From positions 22,066 to 86,065 of the forward strand of contig CAYVOV010000020.1 of the NCBI GenBank assembly GCA_964453525.1: a DNA stretch of 64,000 nucleotides. The letters run 5' to 3'. This stretch comes from CAYVOV01 sp964453525 (GTDB lineage: Bacteria; Chloroflexota; Dehalococcoidia; Dehalococcoidales; UBA2162). Below, one piece after another: positions 53,823 through 64,000 of the stretch (position 1 is its first letter; each line of letters begins with the position of its first letter). Position numbers and translations under genes: made by a program. The notes below the pieces were generated by a model, which was given only the letters and a program-made list of their open reading frames with translations, was not told where the DNA came from and did no database searches.

Positions 53823-54833
53823 ATGCGTGCTTATGCCATTAGACGGCTCTTGCTAATGATTCCCACAATTGGATTAGTCACCATAATAGTCTTTTTACTT
53901 GTCCGTTTTATCCCCGGCGATGTAATCGATATGATGATGGCTCAGATGTCAGAGCAATCTGGTATGGGAGCAGAGCTAACCGAAGAATACCTCAGAGAAG
54001 CAATGGGCCTGGACCAGCCCCTCCTGGTACAGTACGGACGCTGGCTGGGAGTTTGGCCACATAAATCAGAGGAGCCGGGCGTGCCAGGTAAAATAAGCGG
54101 TATATTGCAGGGTGACCTCGGCGAATCTCTCTGGAAAAGTGAACCGATAATAGATGAAATACGCCAGAGAATTCCTGTATCACTTGAATTAGGTATCATA
54201 GCACTAACAGTAGGTATGATAATAGCCATCCCCATCGGCGTCTATTCGGCAATTCGGCAGGATACCTGGGGCGACTATGTGGGCCGCACTACGGCAATAT
54301 TGATGATTTCTCTCCCCAGCTTCTGGATAGGGACAATGGTAATAGTCTATCCTTCTATCTGGTGGGGGTGGACGCCTTCTCTGGAATATATCCCCATCGT
54401 TGAAGACCTGGGAGGTAACCTGCTGCAGTTTATAATCCCCGGTGTTATAATGGGGATGGTAACATCCGGTACGGTAATGAGAATGACCCGTACCATGATG
54501 CTCGAGGTGCTCAGGCAGGACTATATCAGAACCGCCTGGGCAAAGGGTCTCAAGGAAAGAACAATCATTGTCAGACATGCCATGAAAAATGCCCTGATTC
54601 CGGTGGTTACCATCTGGGGTATGATGCTACCTTTCCTGATATCAGGTACCGTTATCACGGAACAGATATTCTGCCTGCCCGGGATTGGCCGCCTTTTGTT
54701 TGAAGCCCTTAATCAGCGAGACTACCCGATTATTTCTGGAATAAACCTGGTACTGTCTACCGTTGTATTATTGATGAACTTACTCGTCGATCTTATGTAC
54801 GCCTGGATGGACCCCAGAGTCCAGTATCAATAG
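53823..54833 (+). CDS. dppB: Oligopeptide ABC transporter permease, DppB type
   Basis: A 336-aa membrane permease with six helices and the EAA loop EVLRQDYIRTAWAKGLKERTI. The N-terminal RRLLLMIPTIGLVTIIVFLLVRFIPGD is diagnostic of DppB/OppB. First gene of the cluster B-C-D-F. No periplasmic binding protein gene is in view. Confidence 0.93.
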   Translation: MRAYAIRRLLLMIPTIGLVTIIVFLLVRFIPGDVIDMMMAQMSEQSGMGAELTEEYLREAMGLDQPLLVQYGRWLGVWPHKSEEPGVPGKISGILQGDLGESLWKSEPIIDEIRQRIPVSLELGIIALTVGMIIAIPIGVYSAIRQDTWGDYVGRTTAILMISLPSFWIGTMVIVYPSIWWGWTPSLEYIPIVEDLGGNLLQFIIPGVIMGMVTSGTVMRMTRTMMLEVLRQDYIRTAWAKGLKERTIIVRHAMKNALIPVVTIWGMMLPFLISGTVITEQIFCLPGIGRLLFEALNQRDYPIISGINLVLSTVVLLMNLLVDLMYAWMDPRVQYQ

Positions 54834-54846
54834 GAGAAAGATAGTT

Positions 54847-55821
54847 ATGGGTGAGCAATTAACAACCAGTCCAATAACAGTTGCTGAAGTAAGAAAAACC
54901 CGCTCTATCTGGGCAGAATTATTTATCAGATTGGTGAAAGAAAAGCCACTCGGTACTGTCGGTGGGGTGATAATAATAGTACTGGTCCTGACTGGAATCT
55001 TTGCTAATCTTTTGGCTCCATACGGATTCAATGAGATAATCCTGGCAGACCGGCTTGACCCCCCATCGGCTGCACATGTTCTGGGCTGTGATAACCTGGG
55101 TAGAGACCTTCTCAGCCGCATTATCTATGGAGCCCGAATCTCCATGCTGGTAGGATTATGCGGCGCCCTTCTTGAAATGGTTGTTGGTCTGTTAATAGGC
55201 GTAACTTCAGGCTTCTTTGGCGGCAGGTTTGACATGGCAATGCAGAGATTCGTTGATTCTTTCATGTGCTTCCCGCCACTTGTCCTCTATCTAACGATAA
55301 TGGCTATTCTGGGACCTGGCCTTCTTCAGGTGATACTTGTCCTTGGAGTTTCAGGGGGAATCCGTTCCTCAAGGGTATCAAGAAGCGCTGTCATCGGCAT
55401 CAAGGAGAACGTTTACTTTGAGGCAGCGCGAGCAATCGGCGTTCCGGGTGGAAGAACGCTAATGCGGCACGTTATACCCAATATCATGCCAGTGATAATC
55501 ATCGGTTTTTCAACCGTTATCGGAAGAATGATACTGTCCGAGGCTACACTGAGCTTCCTCGGATTCGGCATTCCGCCTCCGACTCCAAGCTGGGGAGGTA
55601 TGTTGAGCGGCACAGGACGGCAGTATATGCTTCAGGCTCCGTGGATGTGCCTCTGGCCCGGCCTTGCCTTGGCAGTTGTTGTCTACGGTGTTAATATGCT
55701 GGGAGATGCGGTAAGAGATATCCTTGACCCGAGGTTGAGGGGTGGTCTGGGACGTTACGGCGGAGCCAAACAGAAGAAGATGCAGGAAAAAATGAGCCAG
55801 GATCAGAATCAGGGAGAATAG
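54847..55821 (+). CDS. dppC: Oligopeptide ABC transporter permease, DppC type
   Basis: A 324-aa second permease with the OppC N-terminal domain and an EAA loop (VYFEAARAIGVPGGRTLMRHVIPNI). LAPYGFNEI and HVLGCDNLGRDLLSRIIYGARISM are family hallmarks. It pairs with DppB. Spacing to dppB is 13 nt. Confidence 0.93.
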   Translation: MGEQLTTSPITVAEVRKTRSIWAELFIRLVKEKPLGTVGGVIIIVLVLTGIFANLLAPYGFNEIILADRLDPPSAAHVLGCDNLGRDLLSRIIYGARISMLVGLCGALLEMVVGLLIGVTSGFFGGRFDMAMQRFVDSFMCFPPLVLYLTIMAILGPGLLQVILVLGVSGGIRSSRVSRSAVIGIKENVYFEAARAIGVPGGRTLMRHVIPNIMPVIIIGFSTVIGRMILSEATLSFLGFGIPPPTPSWGGMLSGTGRQYMLQAPWMCLWPGLALAVVVYGVNMLGDAVRDILDPRLRGGLGRYGGAKQKKMQEKMSQDQNQGE

Positions 55822-55878
55822 GTATTAATCCTTGGAACCAGGATGTCAATAGAAAATAAAGAAATGAGGTGAACGGAA

Positions 55879-56894
55879 ATCGCAGAAAGAGTACTCGAGG
55901 TAAAAGACCTTAAAACCTATTTCTACACCGAAGAAGGTGAGGTTAGAGCTAATGACGGACTATCCTACTATGTTGACAAAGGTGAGAGTATAGGTCTGGT
56001 TGGTGAGAGTGCCTGCGGCAAGAGCGTTAGTGCGCTTTCCATCTTGCGTCTAATTCCCTATCCACCTGGAATCATTGTTGGCGGTGAGATAATCTTCCAG
56101 GGGCAGGACCTTCTCAAGATTTCTGAGGAGGAAATGCGCCACATTAGAGGTGCCCATATCTCCATGATCTTTCAGGAGCCAACAACATCTCTAAATCCGG
56201 TTGTTTCAGTAAGCATTCAGTTATCCGAAGCCCTGCAGTTGCATCGAGGCATGGATAAAAAATCATCGACTGAAGAAGCAGTTAAACTGCTGCGTCTGGT
56301 GGGTATACCGGATGCGGAAAAGAGAGTGGGAGACTATCCGTACCAGTTCAGCGGAGGAATGCAGCAAAGAATAATGATGGCGATGGCACTTAGCTGTAAT
56401 CCCGAACTGATAATTGCTGACGAACCTACAACCTCGGTTGACGTTACAGTACAGGCACAGCTTCTGGAACTGATTGATAACCTGAGGACTCAATTCGGTA
56501 CGGCAGTAATTATTATTACCCACAACCTTGGAATAGTGGCACGCTATGTTGATAGAGTGAACGTAATGTATGCCGGACGACTCGTTGAATCAGCACCAAC
56601 GGATATTCTCTATTCTGAACCCAAACACCCCTACACAATGGGTCTAATAGGTTCGGTTCCGCGATTGGACTTGCCCCGAAAACGCAAACTATATGTTATT
56701 GAAGGTTTACCGCCACATCTTGCTCGTCTTCCAAAGGGATGTAATTTCTCACCTCGTTGTCGTTACGCAATAGAAAAATGCCATGAGGAGAAACCCCCCC
56801 TCGATGAAGTAGGAGAAAATCACTACTCAGCTTGCTGGAGAAGTGGGGAGATGGCAGAGATAGTTGAGAATCTGGCTAAGGAGAGGGCAGTCTG

Positions 56895-56895
<1 letters not shown>
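55879..56895 (+). CDS. dppD: Oligopeptide ABC transporter ATPase, DppD type, with ATC start
   Basis: A 338-aa ATPase if it begins at ATC 55879. That codon is 6 nt after GAGGTGA (55866-55872 region), and the frame then reads [20 protein letters not shown], a perfect DppD start. Walker [15 protein letters not shown], signature FSGGMQQR, Walker B LIIADEPT and the C-terminal Cys-rich region follow. The only ATG/GTG/TTG starts in frame lie after Walker A (for example TTG 56044) and would destroy it. Upstream, the frame closes at TGA 55870-55872. Confidence 0.85.
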
Positions 56896-57872
<977 letters not shown>

Positions 57873-57920
57873 CCAATTGGAGTCTGGGTAAGAGGCAAGA
57901 ACGCATCACCAACAGGAGAA

Positions 57921-57951
57921 AAGAGACCGCTTGGCTTCCATAGGTCTTTTT
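57921..57951 (+). terminator. Intrinsic terminator after dppF
   Basis: AGACC (57924) pairs with GGTCT (57943), extended by A/T pairs, with a run of T after it (TTTTTGTTCC). It lies 50 nt beyond the dppF stop and before the PpiC-type gene. Confidence 0.5.
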
Positions 57952-57990
57952 GTTCCTTTTGTTAGAGGTGCCATAACACCCTAATTGGGT

Positions 57991-57996
57991 TATAAT
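57991..57996 (+). promoter_or_regulatory. -10 box close to PpiC-type gene start
   Basis: TATAAT ends 5 nt before ATG 58002 without a clear SD or -35. The transcript may be leaderless, as for uvrB. Confidence 0.45.
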
Positions 57997-58001
57997 ATAT
58001 T

Positions 58002-59024
58002 ATGTCTCAGTCTAAAAAGAAACGAACCGGCAGAAGAGCGGCAGGACAGACACAGAGTCCGGAAGTTCAAATTGTATACAGAAACCAGATCAGCAGGCGG
58101 ACAGCATTCGTTATCGTAGCGATTGTTGCTGTTCTAATCCTGGTTATTTTCGGAATCGCCTACTACCCCACTTATATTGCCCCGTTGCGTCAAACCGTAA
58201 TCACCGTTGATGATGTTTCTATCCGCATGGACTACTTCCTCAAGAGAATACGAGCTAGCGGCTCCGATGCGATGAGTATGCTCAGCAATATCACAAAAGA
58301 AGAAGTTTTAAAAATGGCAGCGCCACAATTCGGCATAGTACTCACTGATGAAGCTATCGACCAGGAACTGAGAAGAATGGCCGGGGGAGAAAGCGGTACA
58401 ATCACCGAAAGTGAATTCAAAGAGTGGTACCGTCAACGGCTTGATGAAACAAAGCTGTCTGACTCTGAATACAGGGGAATTGTTGCCACCGGCATGATAG
58501 GTAATATTATCCACCAGTATCTGGCAGAAATGATGCCTACCGTAGCCGAACAGATTCATGTTCACACTATGCTTTTGGAAACAGAAAAGGAAGCCGAGCA
58601 GGTCAAAGCAAGACTGGAAGCCGGAGAAGATTTTGCAGCTATTGCCAGGGAGTTATCTCTGGATTCAAACTCAAGGGAAAATGGAGGTGACCTCGGCTGG
58701 GTACCTCAAGGTGTCCTCACCCCACAAATAGAGTATAATGCCTGGGACCTTGAGCCAGGTACTATCAGCGACCCCATACCATACTATGATACAAGCAACC
58801 CTGAAACTGTTGAACTGATAGGTTATTATATAATATGGGTATCGGAGAAAGCCGAAGCCAGAGAGGTGGCTGAAGAATATATCCCGACACTGCAAAACAA
58901 GCTGCTTGATGAATGGCTTGCTGAAGAGACGCAAAAGCATGAAGTAAGATATCACGGATTCAATAATGGATTTGATTCGGAGACCTATGCCTGGATAAAC
59001 TGGCAACTATCAAAAAGACAATAA
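58002..59024 (+). CDS. Membrane-anchored PpiC/SurA-type peptidyl-prolyl isomerase
   Basis: A 340-aa protein: basic N-terminus, one membrane helix (about 32-55), a SurA-N-like helical domain (65-180) and a parvulin PPIase domain (about 183-295) containing HVHTMLLETEKEAEQ, LSLDSNSRENGGDLGWVPQG and IPYYD. It faces the outside and probably helps fold or chaperone exported proteins. It lies upstream of a Gld-type exporter operon. Confidence 0.88.
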   Translation: MSQSKKKRTGRRAAGQTQSPEVQIVYRNQISRRTAFVIVAIVAVLILVIFGIAYYPTYIAPLRQTVITVDDVSIRMDYFLKRIRASGSDAMSMLSNITKEEVLKMAAPQFGIVLTDEAIDQELRRMAGGESGTITESEFKEWYRQRLDETKLSDSEYRGIVATGMIGNIIHQYLAEMMPTVAEQIHVHTMLLETEKEAEQVKARLEAGEDFAAIARELSLDSNSRENGGDLGWVPQGVLTPQIEYNAWDLEPGTISDPIPYYDTSNPETVELIGYYIIWVSEKAEAREVAEEYIPTLQNKLLDEWLAEETQKHEVRYHGFNNGFDSETYAWINWQLSKRQ

Positions 59025-59075
59025 CCTCTGATAAAGCTTTTGCATTTAAGAGGGAAAAAGGAAGATACAGAGAAA

Positions 59076-60008
59076 GTGATAAGGGTAAAGAATTTAACAA
59101 AATACTACGGTAAGCGTCTGGCAGTAGATAATATCAGCTTTGAAGTGGAAAAGGGAGAAATCGTCGGGTTTCTCGGTCCAAATGCGGCCGGTAAAACAAC
59201 CACGATGCGCATCCTCACCGGTTTTCTGGCTCCGACCCGGGGTGAAGCCTGGGTTGCCAACTACAGCGTATTGACCAATTCACTTGAGGCACGGCAACAC
59301 ATAGGCTACTTTGCCGAATCAGTGCCCCTGTATACGGATATGACCGTCCGCTCCTACCTTGATTTCCTGGCCAGCCTCAGGGGTCTCGAAAAAAACCGGA
59401 TATTAAAACGAATTGATGATGTAGTGGAGATATGTCACCTTGAAGAATACGTCGATTCTTTAATCGGTAAACTGTCAAAAGGATTCAGGCAGCGGGTCGG
59501 CGTAGCCCAGGCGATTATTCATGAGCCGGAAGTGCTGATTCTTGACGAGCCCACAGTGGGTATCGACCCCATTCAGGTATCGATGACAAGGCAGCTTATC
59601 AAGGAACTGGGTAAAACCAGCACCATTCTCCTCTCAACCCATATTTTGCCGGAAGTAAGTATGACCTGTGAGCGGGTGATTATCATTCACGAGGGCAGGA
59701 TAGTGGCCGAAGACAATATCGAGAACCTTTCATCCATGGTATCAGGTTCGAGGCGTATCCGGCTGGAAATTAATGGCCCTGCCAATGAAATAGGTAAACA
59801 GCTTCAAAAAATACCGGGTGTGTCACGGGTTACCTATGACGGTACTTATTTCGCCGTTGAATACCCTGCTGACCAGGACCTGCGCAGCAAGATAACGACA
59901 ACCATAAATAAAAATAACTGGCCTCTTTTATCCATGGAAACTGTTATGATGAGTCTCGAGGATGTCTTCCTCAAACTAACCACTGAAGAAGAAGGAACGA
60001 ACCGTTGA
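59076..60008 (+). CDS. ABC exporter ATPase, GldA type
   Basis: A 310-aa ABC-2-type ATPase. Walker A GPNAAGKTTT, signature LSKGFRQRVG, Walker B VLILDEPTVGIDP. I prefer GTG 59076 (reading IRVKNLTKYYGKR); an in-frame TTG at 59040 would add 12 unrelated residues. Linked to a permease and a GldG-type protein as in the gliding-motility-named exporters, which in non-gliding bacteria have an unknown substrate. Confidence 0.9.
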   Translation: MIRVKNLTKYYGKRLAVDNISFEVEKGEIVGFLGPNAAGKTTTMRILTGFLAPTRGEAWVANYSVLTNSLEARQHIGYFAESVPLYTDMTVRSYLDFLASLRGLEKNRILKRIDDVVEICHLEEYVDSLIGKLSKGFRQRVGVAQAIIHEPEVLILDEPTVGIDPIQVSMTRQLIKELGKTSTILLSTHILPEVSMTCERVIIIHEGRIVAEDNIENLSSMVSGSRRIRLEINGPANEIGKQLQKIPGVSRVTYDGTYFAVEYPADQDLRSKITTTINKNNWPLLSMETVMMSLEDVFLKLTTEEEGTNR

Positions 60009-60718
60009 GAAATATTCTGGCTATCAGTAAAAAGGAATACAATTCTTACCTGGCATCACCTATGGCTTACGTTGTCACCGGCATATTTCTGATTCTAACC
60101 GGAGTGTTCTTCGGCACCAGTCCGTCTACTTACCTTGAAACCAGCATTAGTGGCGTCTGGGGCTTCTGGGGACAGCTTATTATTATGGCAATTGCAGCAT
60201 TAATTACGATGCGTCTTGTTGCCGAAGAAAGGAAAATCGGTACCCTTGAGCTGTTACTCACCGCGCCGGTAAGAGACAGTGAAATAATACTGGGCAAGTA
60301 CCTCGGCAGCCTGGGACTCCTTCTGACAATGCTGGTGCTTACTCTTTACTATCCGTTTCTTCTGAATGTATTCGGTGACCCCGATATCGGTCCTATTCTG
60401 ACCAGCTACCTCGGGCTATTCCTTCTTGGGGGTAGCTGCCTGGCAATTGGATTATTTGCTTCAACAGTGACTTCGAACCAGATAGTAGCCGCAGTGGTAG
60501 CCGGAGGGATTCTTTTCGCTCTCTGGTTTCTCGGCATGGCAGCCGGTTTCCTCCCCGAAAAAATAGGTGAGGTTATCGGTTTCTTTTCACTGTCTTTCTA
60601 TTTCCCTGATTTTGTTACCGGGATTATTGATACCAGAGGAATAATTTTCTATATAAGTATTGCCGTTTTGTTTCTGTTTCTGGCAATCAGGGCACTTGAA
60701 AACAGCAGGTGGAGTTAA
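60005..60718 (+). CDS. ABC-2 permease, GldF type
   Basis: A 237-aa permease with six hydrophobic segments. AISKKEYNSYLASPMAYV, then EERKIGTLELLLTAPVRDSEIILGKYLG are the ABC-2 landmarks. TTG 60005 overlaps the ATPase stop (TTGA), so it is translationally coupled. Confidence 0.88.
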   Translation: MRNILAISKKEYNSYLASPMAYVVTGIFLILTGVFFGTSPSTYLETSISGVWGFWGQLIIMAIAALITMRLVAEERKIGTLELLLTAPVRDSEIILGKYLGSLGLLLTMLVLTLYYPFLLNVFGDPDIGPILTSYLGLFLLGGSCLAIGLFASTVTSNQIVAAVVAGGILFALWFLGMAAGFLPEKIGEVIGFFSLSFYFPDFVTGIIDTRGIIFYISIAVLFLFLAIRALENSRWS

Positions 60719-62305
60719 ATGCAGATATCTCCAGAAGGAAACAGGTTATCCTCACTCATCGCACTGCTGGGGCTGGTAGCGCTGCTCATCGGCCTCATCG
60801 TAATGGCACTGCTGACCCAGATCAGGTTAGCCGCCTGGATGCTGCTGGCACTGGGAGTGGCTCTCCTTATCATTGCCTTTGTCCTCGATTTCAGGAGAGT
60901 TGGTCGAGCCGTGACCGGCAAACGCGGCAGGTTCAGCACCGGCACCACGGTTATGATATCGATATTTGTCGGCATTACACTATTTGCCAATGCAATCAGC
61001 ATCGGCAACTTCCACCGTTTCGATGTTACCGGTGTAGCTCAGTTTACCCTGACCTCCCAGACAAAAGATGTGCTGGCACAAATAGATATTCCGGTTAAGG
61101 CGGTATGCTTCTTCGTTCCCAGTGACCCCTACGGTATTACCAGCTATGCAGAAACTCTCCTCGAGGAGTACCAGAATTACACCAAACATCTCTCAATTGA
61201 GGTAATCGACCCTGATGAACATCCAGACCAGGCAAGAGAGTATGGTATAACTCAATATGAATACTATCAATCTATTGTCTTCGAAAGTGAGCTTGGTCGA
61301 AGGATGGTAACACCGCAGGATATTATAAAAGTATCCGGGCAGCAAATTGTCGGCATAGAAGCAGAAAATGCTTTTACCAGTGCCATGCTCGAAGTCACCG
61401 GTGTTGTCCAGAAAAAGGTTTATTTTCTCACCGGACATGGTGAAAGTGATATCAACGGGGACTATAACGATGCCAGACAAGGATTGCTCGATAACTTATA
61501 CAAAGTGGAATCACTGGATGTTATGCATACTTTGATGATACCAAATGACTGCAACGTTCTTATAATATCAGCACCCCAGAAGTCATTGAGTAACACTGAA
61601 ATCGAAATTATAGAAGAATACCTGGACAACAACGGATGGCTGATGGTACTGCTGAATCCTGATTCCCCGCAGGAAATTAAGGACTTGCTCTCCAAATGGT
61701 GGATTAATATTGAGGATGGGACAGTTATCGATGTATCATCCTATTTATCTCCTAATAAGGATACTCCTATCGTATCAAGAACAAGAAATGAGTTCGGTCT
61801 GTCAGACACTTACTTCCCCGGAGCAACAGCGATTATTCCTAATGAGGATGTCCCGGACGATGTTTTCATGCTACCGCTATTCTATACCAGCGGAGCAAGC
61901 TGGCTGGAAAAGAATTTTGATCCCTCTAAAGAGCCTGAGTACAATGAAGGGATAGATTTGCCCGGCTCACAGGCTCTCGGAGTCCTCGTCGCTGTTCTCC
62001 CTCCTGAGGAAGAAGAAGAGGCAACACCGGAAGAGAATAAATTTACCCGCCTGGTTGTCATCGGAGATTCTGACTTCGCTTCAAACCAGCATTTTTATAA
62101 CGGTGATAACGGTAATCTCTTCCTTAACTGTGTAGAACTGCTGACAACCGGAACAGAGCTAATATCTATCGAACGTAAGGTTCTTCCTTTCCGCAGAATG
62201 CTTGTGGAACCAGAGGAACAGACTTTCATCCAGGTTTCCAGCATCGGTCTGCTGCCACTGCTGGTACTCATCGGCGGAGGTATTATCTGGTGGCGAAGGA
62301 AATAA
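60719..62305 (+). CDS. GldG-type ABC transporter auxiliary protein
   Basis: A 528-aa protein: two or three N-terminal membrane helices (about 12-62 and 80-98), a large extracytoplasmic GldG domain (IDIPVKAVCFF, VYFLTGHGESD, VMVLLNPDSP-like), and one C-terminal helix (about 505-523) with a short RRK tail. It starts directly after the permease stop. It probably forms the outer part of the exporter. Confidence 0.85.
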   Translation: MQISPEGNRLSSLIALLGLVALLIGLIVMALLTQIRLAAWMLLALGVALLIIAFVLDFRRVGRAVTGKRGRFSTGTTVMISIFVGITLFANAISIGNFHRFDVTGVAQFTLTSQTKDVLAQIDIPVKAVCFFVPSDPYGITSYAETLLEEYQNYTKHLSIEVIDPDEHPDQAREYGITQYEYYQSIVFESELGRRMVTPQDIIKVSGQQIVGIEAENAFTSAMLEVTGVVQKKVYFLTGHGESDINGDYNDARQGLLDNLYKVESLDVMHTLMIPNDCNVLIISAPQKSLSNTEIEIIEEYLDNNGWLMVLLNPDSPQEIKDLLSKWWINIEDGTVIDVSSYLSPNKDTPIVSRTRNEFGLSDTYFPGATAIIPNEDVPDDVFMLPLFYTSGASWLEKNFDPSKEPEYNEGIDLPGSQALGVLVAVLPPEEEEEATPEENKFTRLVVIGDSDFASNQHFYNGDNGNLFLNCVELLTTGTELISIERKVLPFRRMLVEPEEQTFIQVSSIGLLPLLVLIGGGIIWWRRK

Positions 62306-62336
62306 TTACGCATATTCACTCCGAGGAGATAACCGG

Positions 62337-62897
62337 TTGAGGCTTCAGAACATTCAGGCTCTATTAATAATTCTTCTGGTTTTCGGGGGTTTATTTTACT
62401 TCCTCAATGCTCCCGAGCCCATTGAAAAACCGAACCCGGAAACATTTGTCTGGATGATTGACATGGATGAAATCGAACATATCACTCTTGAGCTTCCCCA
62501 TGAAGGCTTGAGTGAATCATTTATAAAAATACGTGAAGAGGACAAGTTTCCCTGGTACTTCGACGATGAAGAGAAGTCAGACGTGGATAGTAAGCGCTGG
62601 GGTGGAGGTATCCCTCTGCTTTTAAGCGGTCCCGGGGCGGACAGGATAATCGCCGAAGATACTTCGCCGGCGAAACTGGCTGAATTCGGCCTGGACGAGC
62701 CTTCTTTGGTGATTAAATTAACGCTTACGGACGGCAGGGAAATGAGCATTGACGTTGGGGATAGTACACCGAACGGTGCTACCTACTACGTTAGAGCGCC
62801 GAACACAAACGATGTTGCCCTGGTGGACTACACCTGGTATGGCGTGATTGCAGGGCTGGTCACCAATCCTCCCTACGCCCCACCTGAAGAAGAATAG
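62337..62897 (+). CDS. DUF4340 membrane-anchored protein
   Basis: A 186-aa protein with an N-terminal helix (ALLIILLVFGGLFYFL) and a DUF4340 domain, usual partner of Gld-type exporters (LAEFGLDEPSLVIKLTLTDGREMSIDVGDSTPNGATYYVR). I choose TTG 62337 with GAGGAGAT upstream; a longer frame inside the GldG gene is a shadow. It closes the four-gene exporter operon and is shorter than most DUF4340 proteins. Confidence 0.85.
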   Translation: MRLQNIQALLIILLVFGGLFYFLNAPEPIEKPNPETFVWMIDMDEIEHITLELPHEGLSESFIKIREEDKFPWYFDDEEKSDVDSKRWGGGIPLLLSGPGADRIIAEDTSPAKLAEFGLDEPSLVIKLTLTDGREMSIDVGDSTPNGATYYVRAPNTNDVALVDYTWYGVIAGLVTNPPYAPPEEE

Positions 62898-62933
62898 TAG
62901 CTCCCGATATCCGGGATATTGCACGAAATACTG

Positions 62934-63137
62934 TCAATCCGGTTCATCTTCGAAGATGAACACCTCATCTATCGTAGCTCCCAGAGATTTCGCCACCTTG
63001 TGAGCCAGTCCAAGAGAAGGATTATACTTCCCTTGCTCCAGGAAAATTATCGTTTCACGCCTGACGCTGACTATCTCGGCAAGTTTTTCCTGGGTTAAAT
63101 TATAACTGGCGCGGTATTCTTTTATCCTGTTTTTCAT
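62934..63137 (-). CDS. XRE-family HTH regulator
   Basis: A 67-aa single-domain repressor: [29 protein letters not shown] is the Cro/C1-type HTH, followed by [20 protein letters not shown]. It lies 36 nt behind a membrane-protein gene on the same strand; such pairs often regulate themselves and a stress response, but the effector is unknown. Confidence 0.9.
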   Translation of the reverse strand: MKNRIKEYRASYNLTQEKLAEIVSVRRETIIFLEQGKYNPSLGLAHKVAKSLGATIDEVFIFEDEPD

Positions 63138-63173
63138 AATCTGGCAAGCTTACTATTTCATAATCCGTTTTCG

Positions 63174-63773
63174 TTACACCCGGTGGCAGAGCCCCTTTAT
63201 ATATAAGACGAGGCTGCTCAAAAGACCAATGGCAAAAGTGCCGACCGAAATAATGGCAATCATGAAAAAGACCGGCTCTTCCACTTCAAACAGACCGCTT
63301 ATCGCGTTGTGAAGAAAGACACTGATGATGAAAACCGCTACCGATATACCGGTTGCATATAAAAACCCTTTAAATAACATGAACCCTTTTTCGCCTAGCC
63401 CGGGCTCTACTCTGTCATAGAAAATGTACGAAAGCAAATATATTGCTCCGGCGGAAAGGAACAGCCCACTCAGTACATCTACCGTATCGGGAGCCCCGGT
63501 AAGTGCTACAGAAAAAGGTAACAGTAAAAATGCAAGAACAATAATAAGGAAGACGAATCCGTTTCTAACCGATTTACTGACATTTTGCTGCACTCTTTCA
63601 TCGACTGGCAGTAATTTCCTTCTTTTTATCAGCAACCACAATTCTCTGTGCCCGACAAGCAACGTACCAAGAGCCAGCGCGACAGCAACATAATAAGCCT
63701 CCAGAGATATCAACAACACTGTTATTATCAGGCCAATAATAAAGGCGGCTATAACTATCCTCTTGCCTTTCAT
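63174..63773 (-). CDS. DUF2178-like membrane protein
   Basis: A 199-aa protein with about six membrane helices and a cytoplasmic PVDERVQQNVSKSVRNGF segment, similar to DUF2178 proteins found beside XRE regulators. GGAG lies 8-9 nt upstream of ATG 63773. It is the first gene of a two-gene transcript with the XRE regulator. The function is unknown. Confidence 0.75.
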   Translation of the reverse strand: MKGKRIVIAAFIIGLIITVLLISLEAYYVAVALALGTLLVGHRELWLLIKRRKLLPVDERVQQNVSKSVRNGFVFLIIVLAFLLLPFSVALTGAPDTVDVLSGLFLSAGAIYLLSYIFYDRVEPGLGEKGFMLFKGFLYATGISVAVFIISVFLHNAISGLFEVEEPVFFMIAIISVGTFAIGLLSSLVLYIKGLCHRV

Positions 63774-63808
63774 ACCAGCACTCCGTAATGTTATATATAT
63801 CTAACGTT

Positions 63809-63847
63809 GTATATTTCAAACATATACCATATCAGATATTTTGTCAA
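63809..63847 (-). promoter_or_regulatory. Promoter and candidate operator of the DUF2178/XRE operon
   Basis: On the minus strand TTGACA (63847-63842) and TATGTT (63824-63819) have a 17-nt spacer. A 6-bp inverted repeat GTATAT/ATATAC (63809-63827) covers the -10 box, the right place for autorepression by the XRE protein. Confidence 0.6.
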
Positions 63848-63870
63848 TACCTTTTGCTTTTGGTTTTATC

Positions 63871-64000
63871 TGCATCTGGTTGTTGGTTTTGCCTCACCCC
63901 TGCCCCTCTCCAGCCTGAGCCACCGTAAACGAAAGAGATGCTCTCCTGACTGGAGAGGAATGTAAAAGAGAGAAGGGGCAGAACCCCCTCTCAACAATCT
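63871..64000. repeat. MITE-like element copy D, cut by window end
   Basis: Same plan as copies A and B: GCATCTGGTTGTTGG at the left, CTCACCCC, and core arms CCTCTCCAG (63905-63913) and CTGGAGAGG (63950-63958). The right end lies beyond the window. Confidence 0.7.

Overview
The window is a gene-dense bacterial chromosome segment with no phage block, rRNA or CRISPR array. The gene set suggests an anaerobic member of the Chloroflexota, probably Dehalococcoidia-like: family-4 Fe-S uracil-DNA glycosylase, RNase J, four-TM FtsK, split coaB/coaC, Ni-Fe hydrogenase maturation genes, a GldA/F/G-type ABC exporter and DUF169. The lineage is an inference from gene content and style and was not tested by any search. 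Standard stop codons are used, and Shine-Dalgarno (SD) sites of the GGAGG type are common.

Layout. 1-9.2 kb: a repeat-rich edge, a membrane-anchored nuclease-like protein, a double cupin, an AT-rich HEPN-like gene, a pseudouridine synthase, a PEBP lipoprotein, uvrB with an overlapping 48-aa basic protein, a ferritin-like protein, a PD-(D/E)XK-like gene and a 40-aa basic protein. 9.2-21.6 kb: ftsK, rnj and udg on minus; glyA, a uridine-kinase-like gene, prs, secA, an orphan PolX-type HhH domain and an unknown gene on plus. 21.1-35.8 kb: a long minus-strand series with usp, valS, two paralogous membrane proteins, GNAT, coaB, coaC, coaX, nnr, acyltransferase, GlcD-like oxidase, Mut7-C nuclease, GNAT, MBL hydrolase, queuosine-precursor transporter and corA. 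36.2-45.8 kb: a CAU tRNA, a PPOX protein, a DOMON lipoprotein with a small membrane partner broken by TGA, DUF169 plus a microprotein, cysK, phoU-like/nptA, a small HTH/zinc-ribbon pair, an alcohol dehydrogenase and an MFS gene. 46-53.3 kb: another MFS gene, then hypF-C-D-E-A-B. 53.8-57.9 kb: an oligopeptide ABC transporter (B, C, D, F) behind two strong promoters. 58-62.9 kb: a membrane-anchored PpiC-type isomerase and a GldA/F/G plus DUF4340 exporter. 62.9-63.8 kb: an XRE regulator and its membrane partner.

The least described material is small or non-coding: (i) a family of palindromic MITE-like elements, one flanked by a perfect 26-bp direct repeat and two flanking the hyp operon; (ii) a second dispersed palindrome nested inside C/T-rich inverted repeats; (iii) three microproteins of 40, 48 and 57 aa with good translational context; (iv) an ABC ATPase gene whose only plausible start is ATC; (v) an in-frame TGA in a small heme-protein-like membrane gene. 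No complete new defence or metabolic system could be demonstrated.
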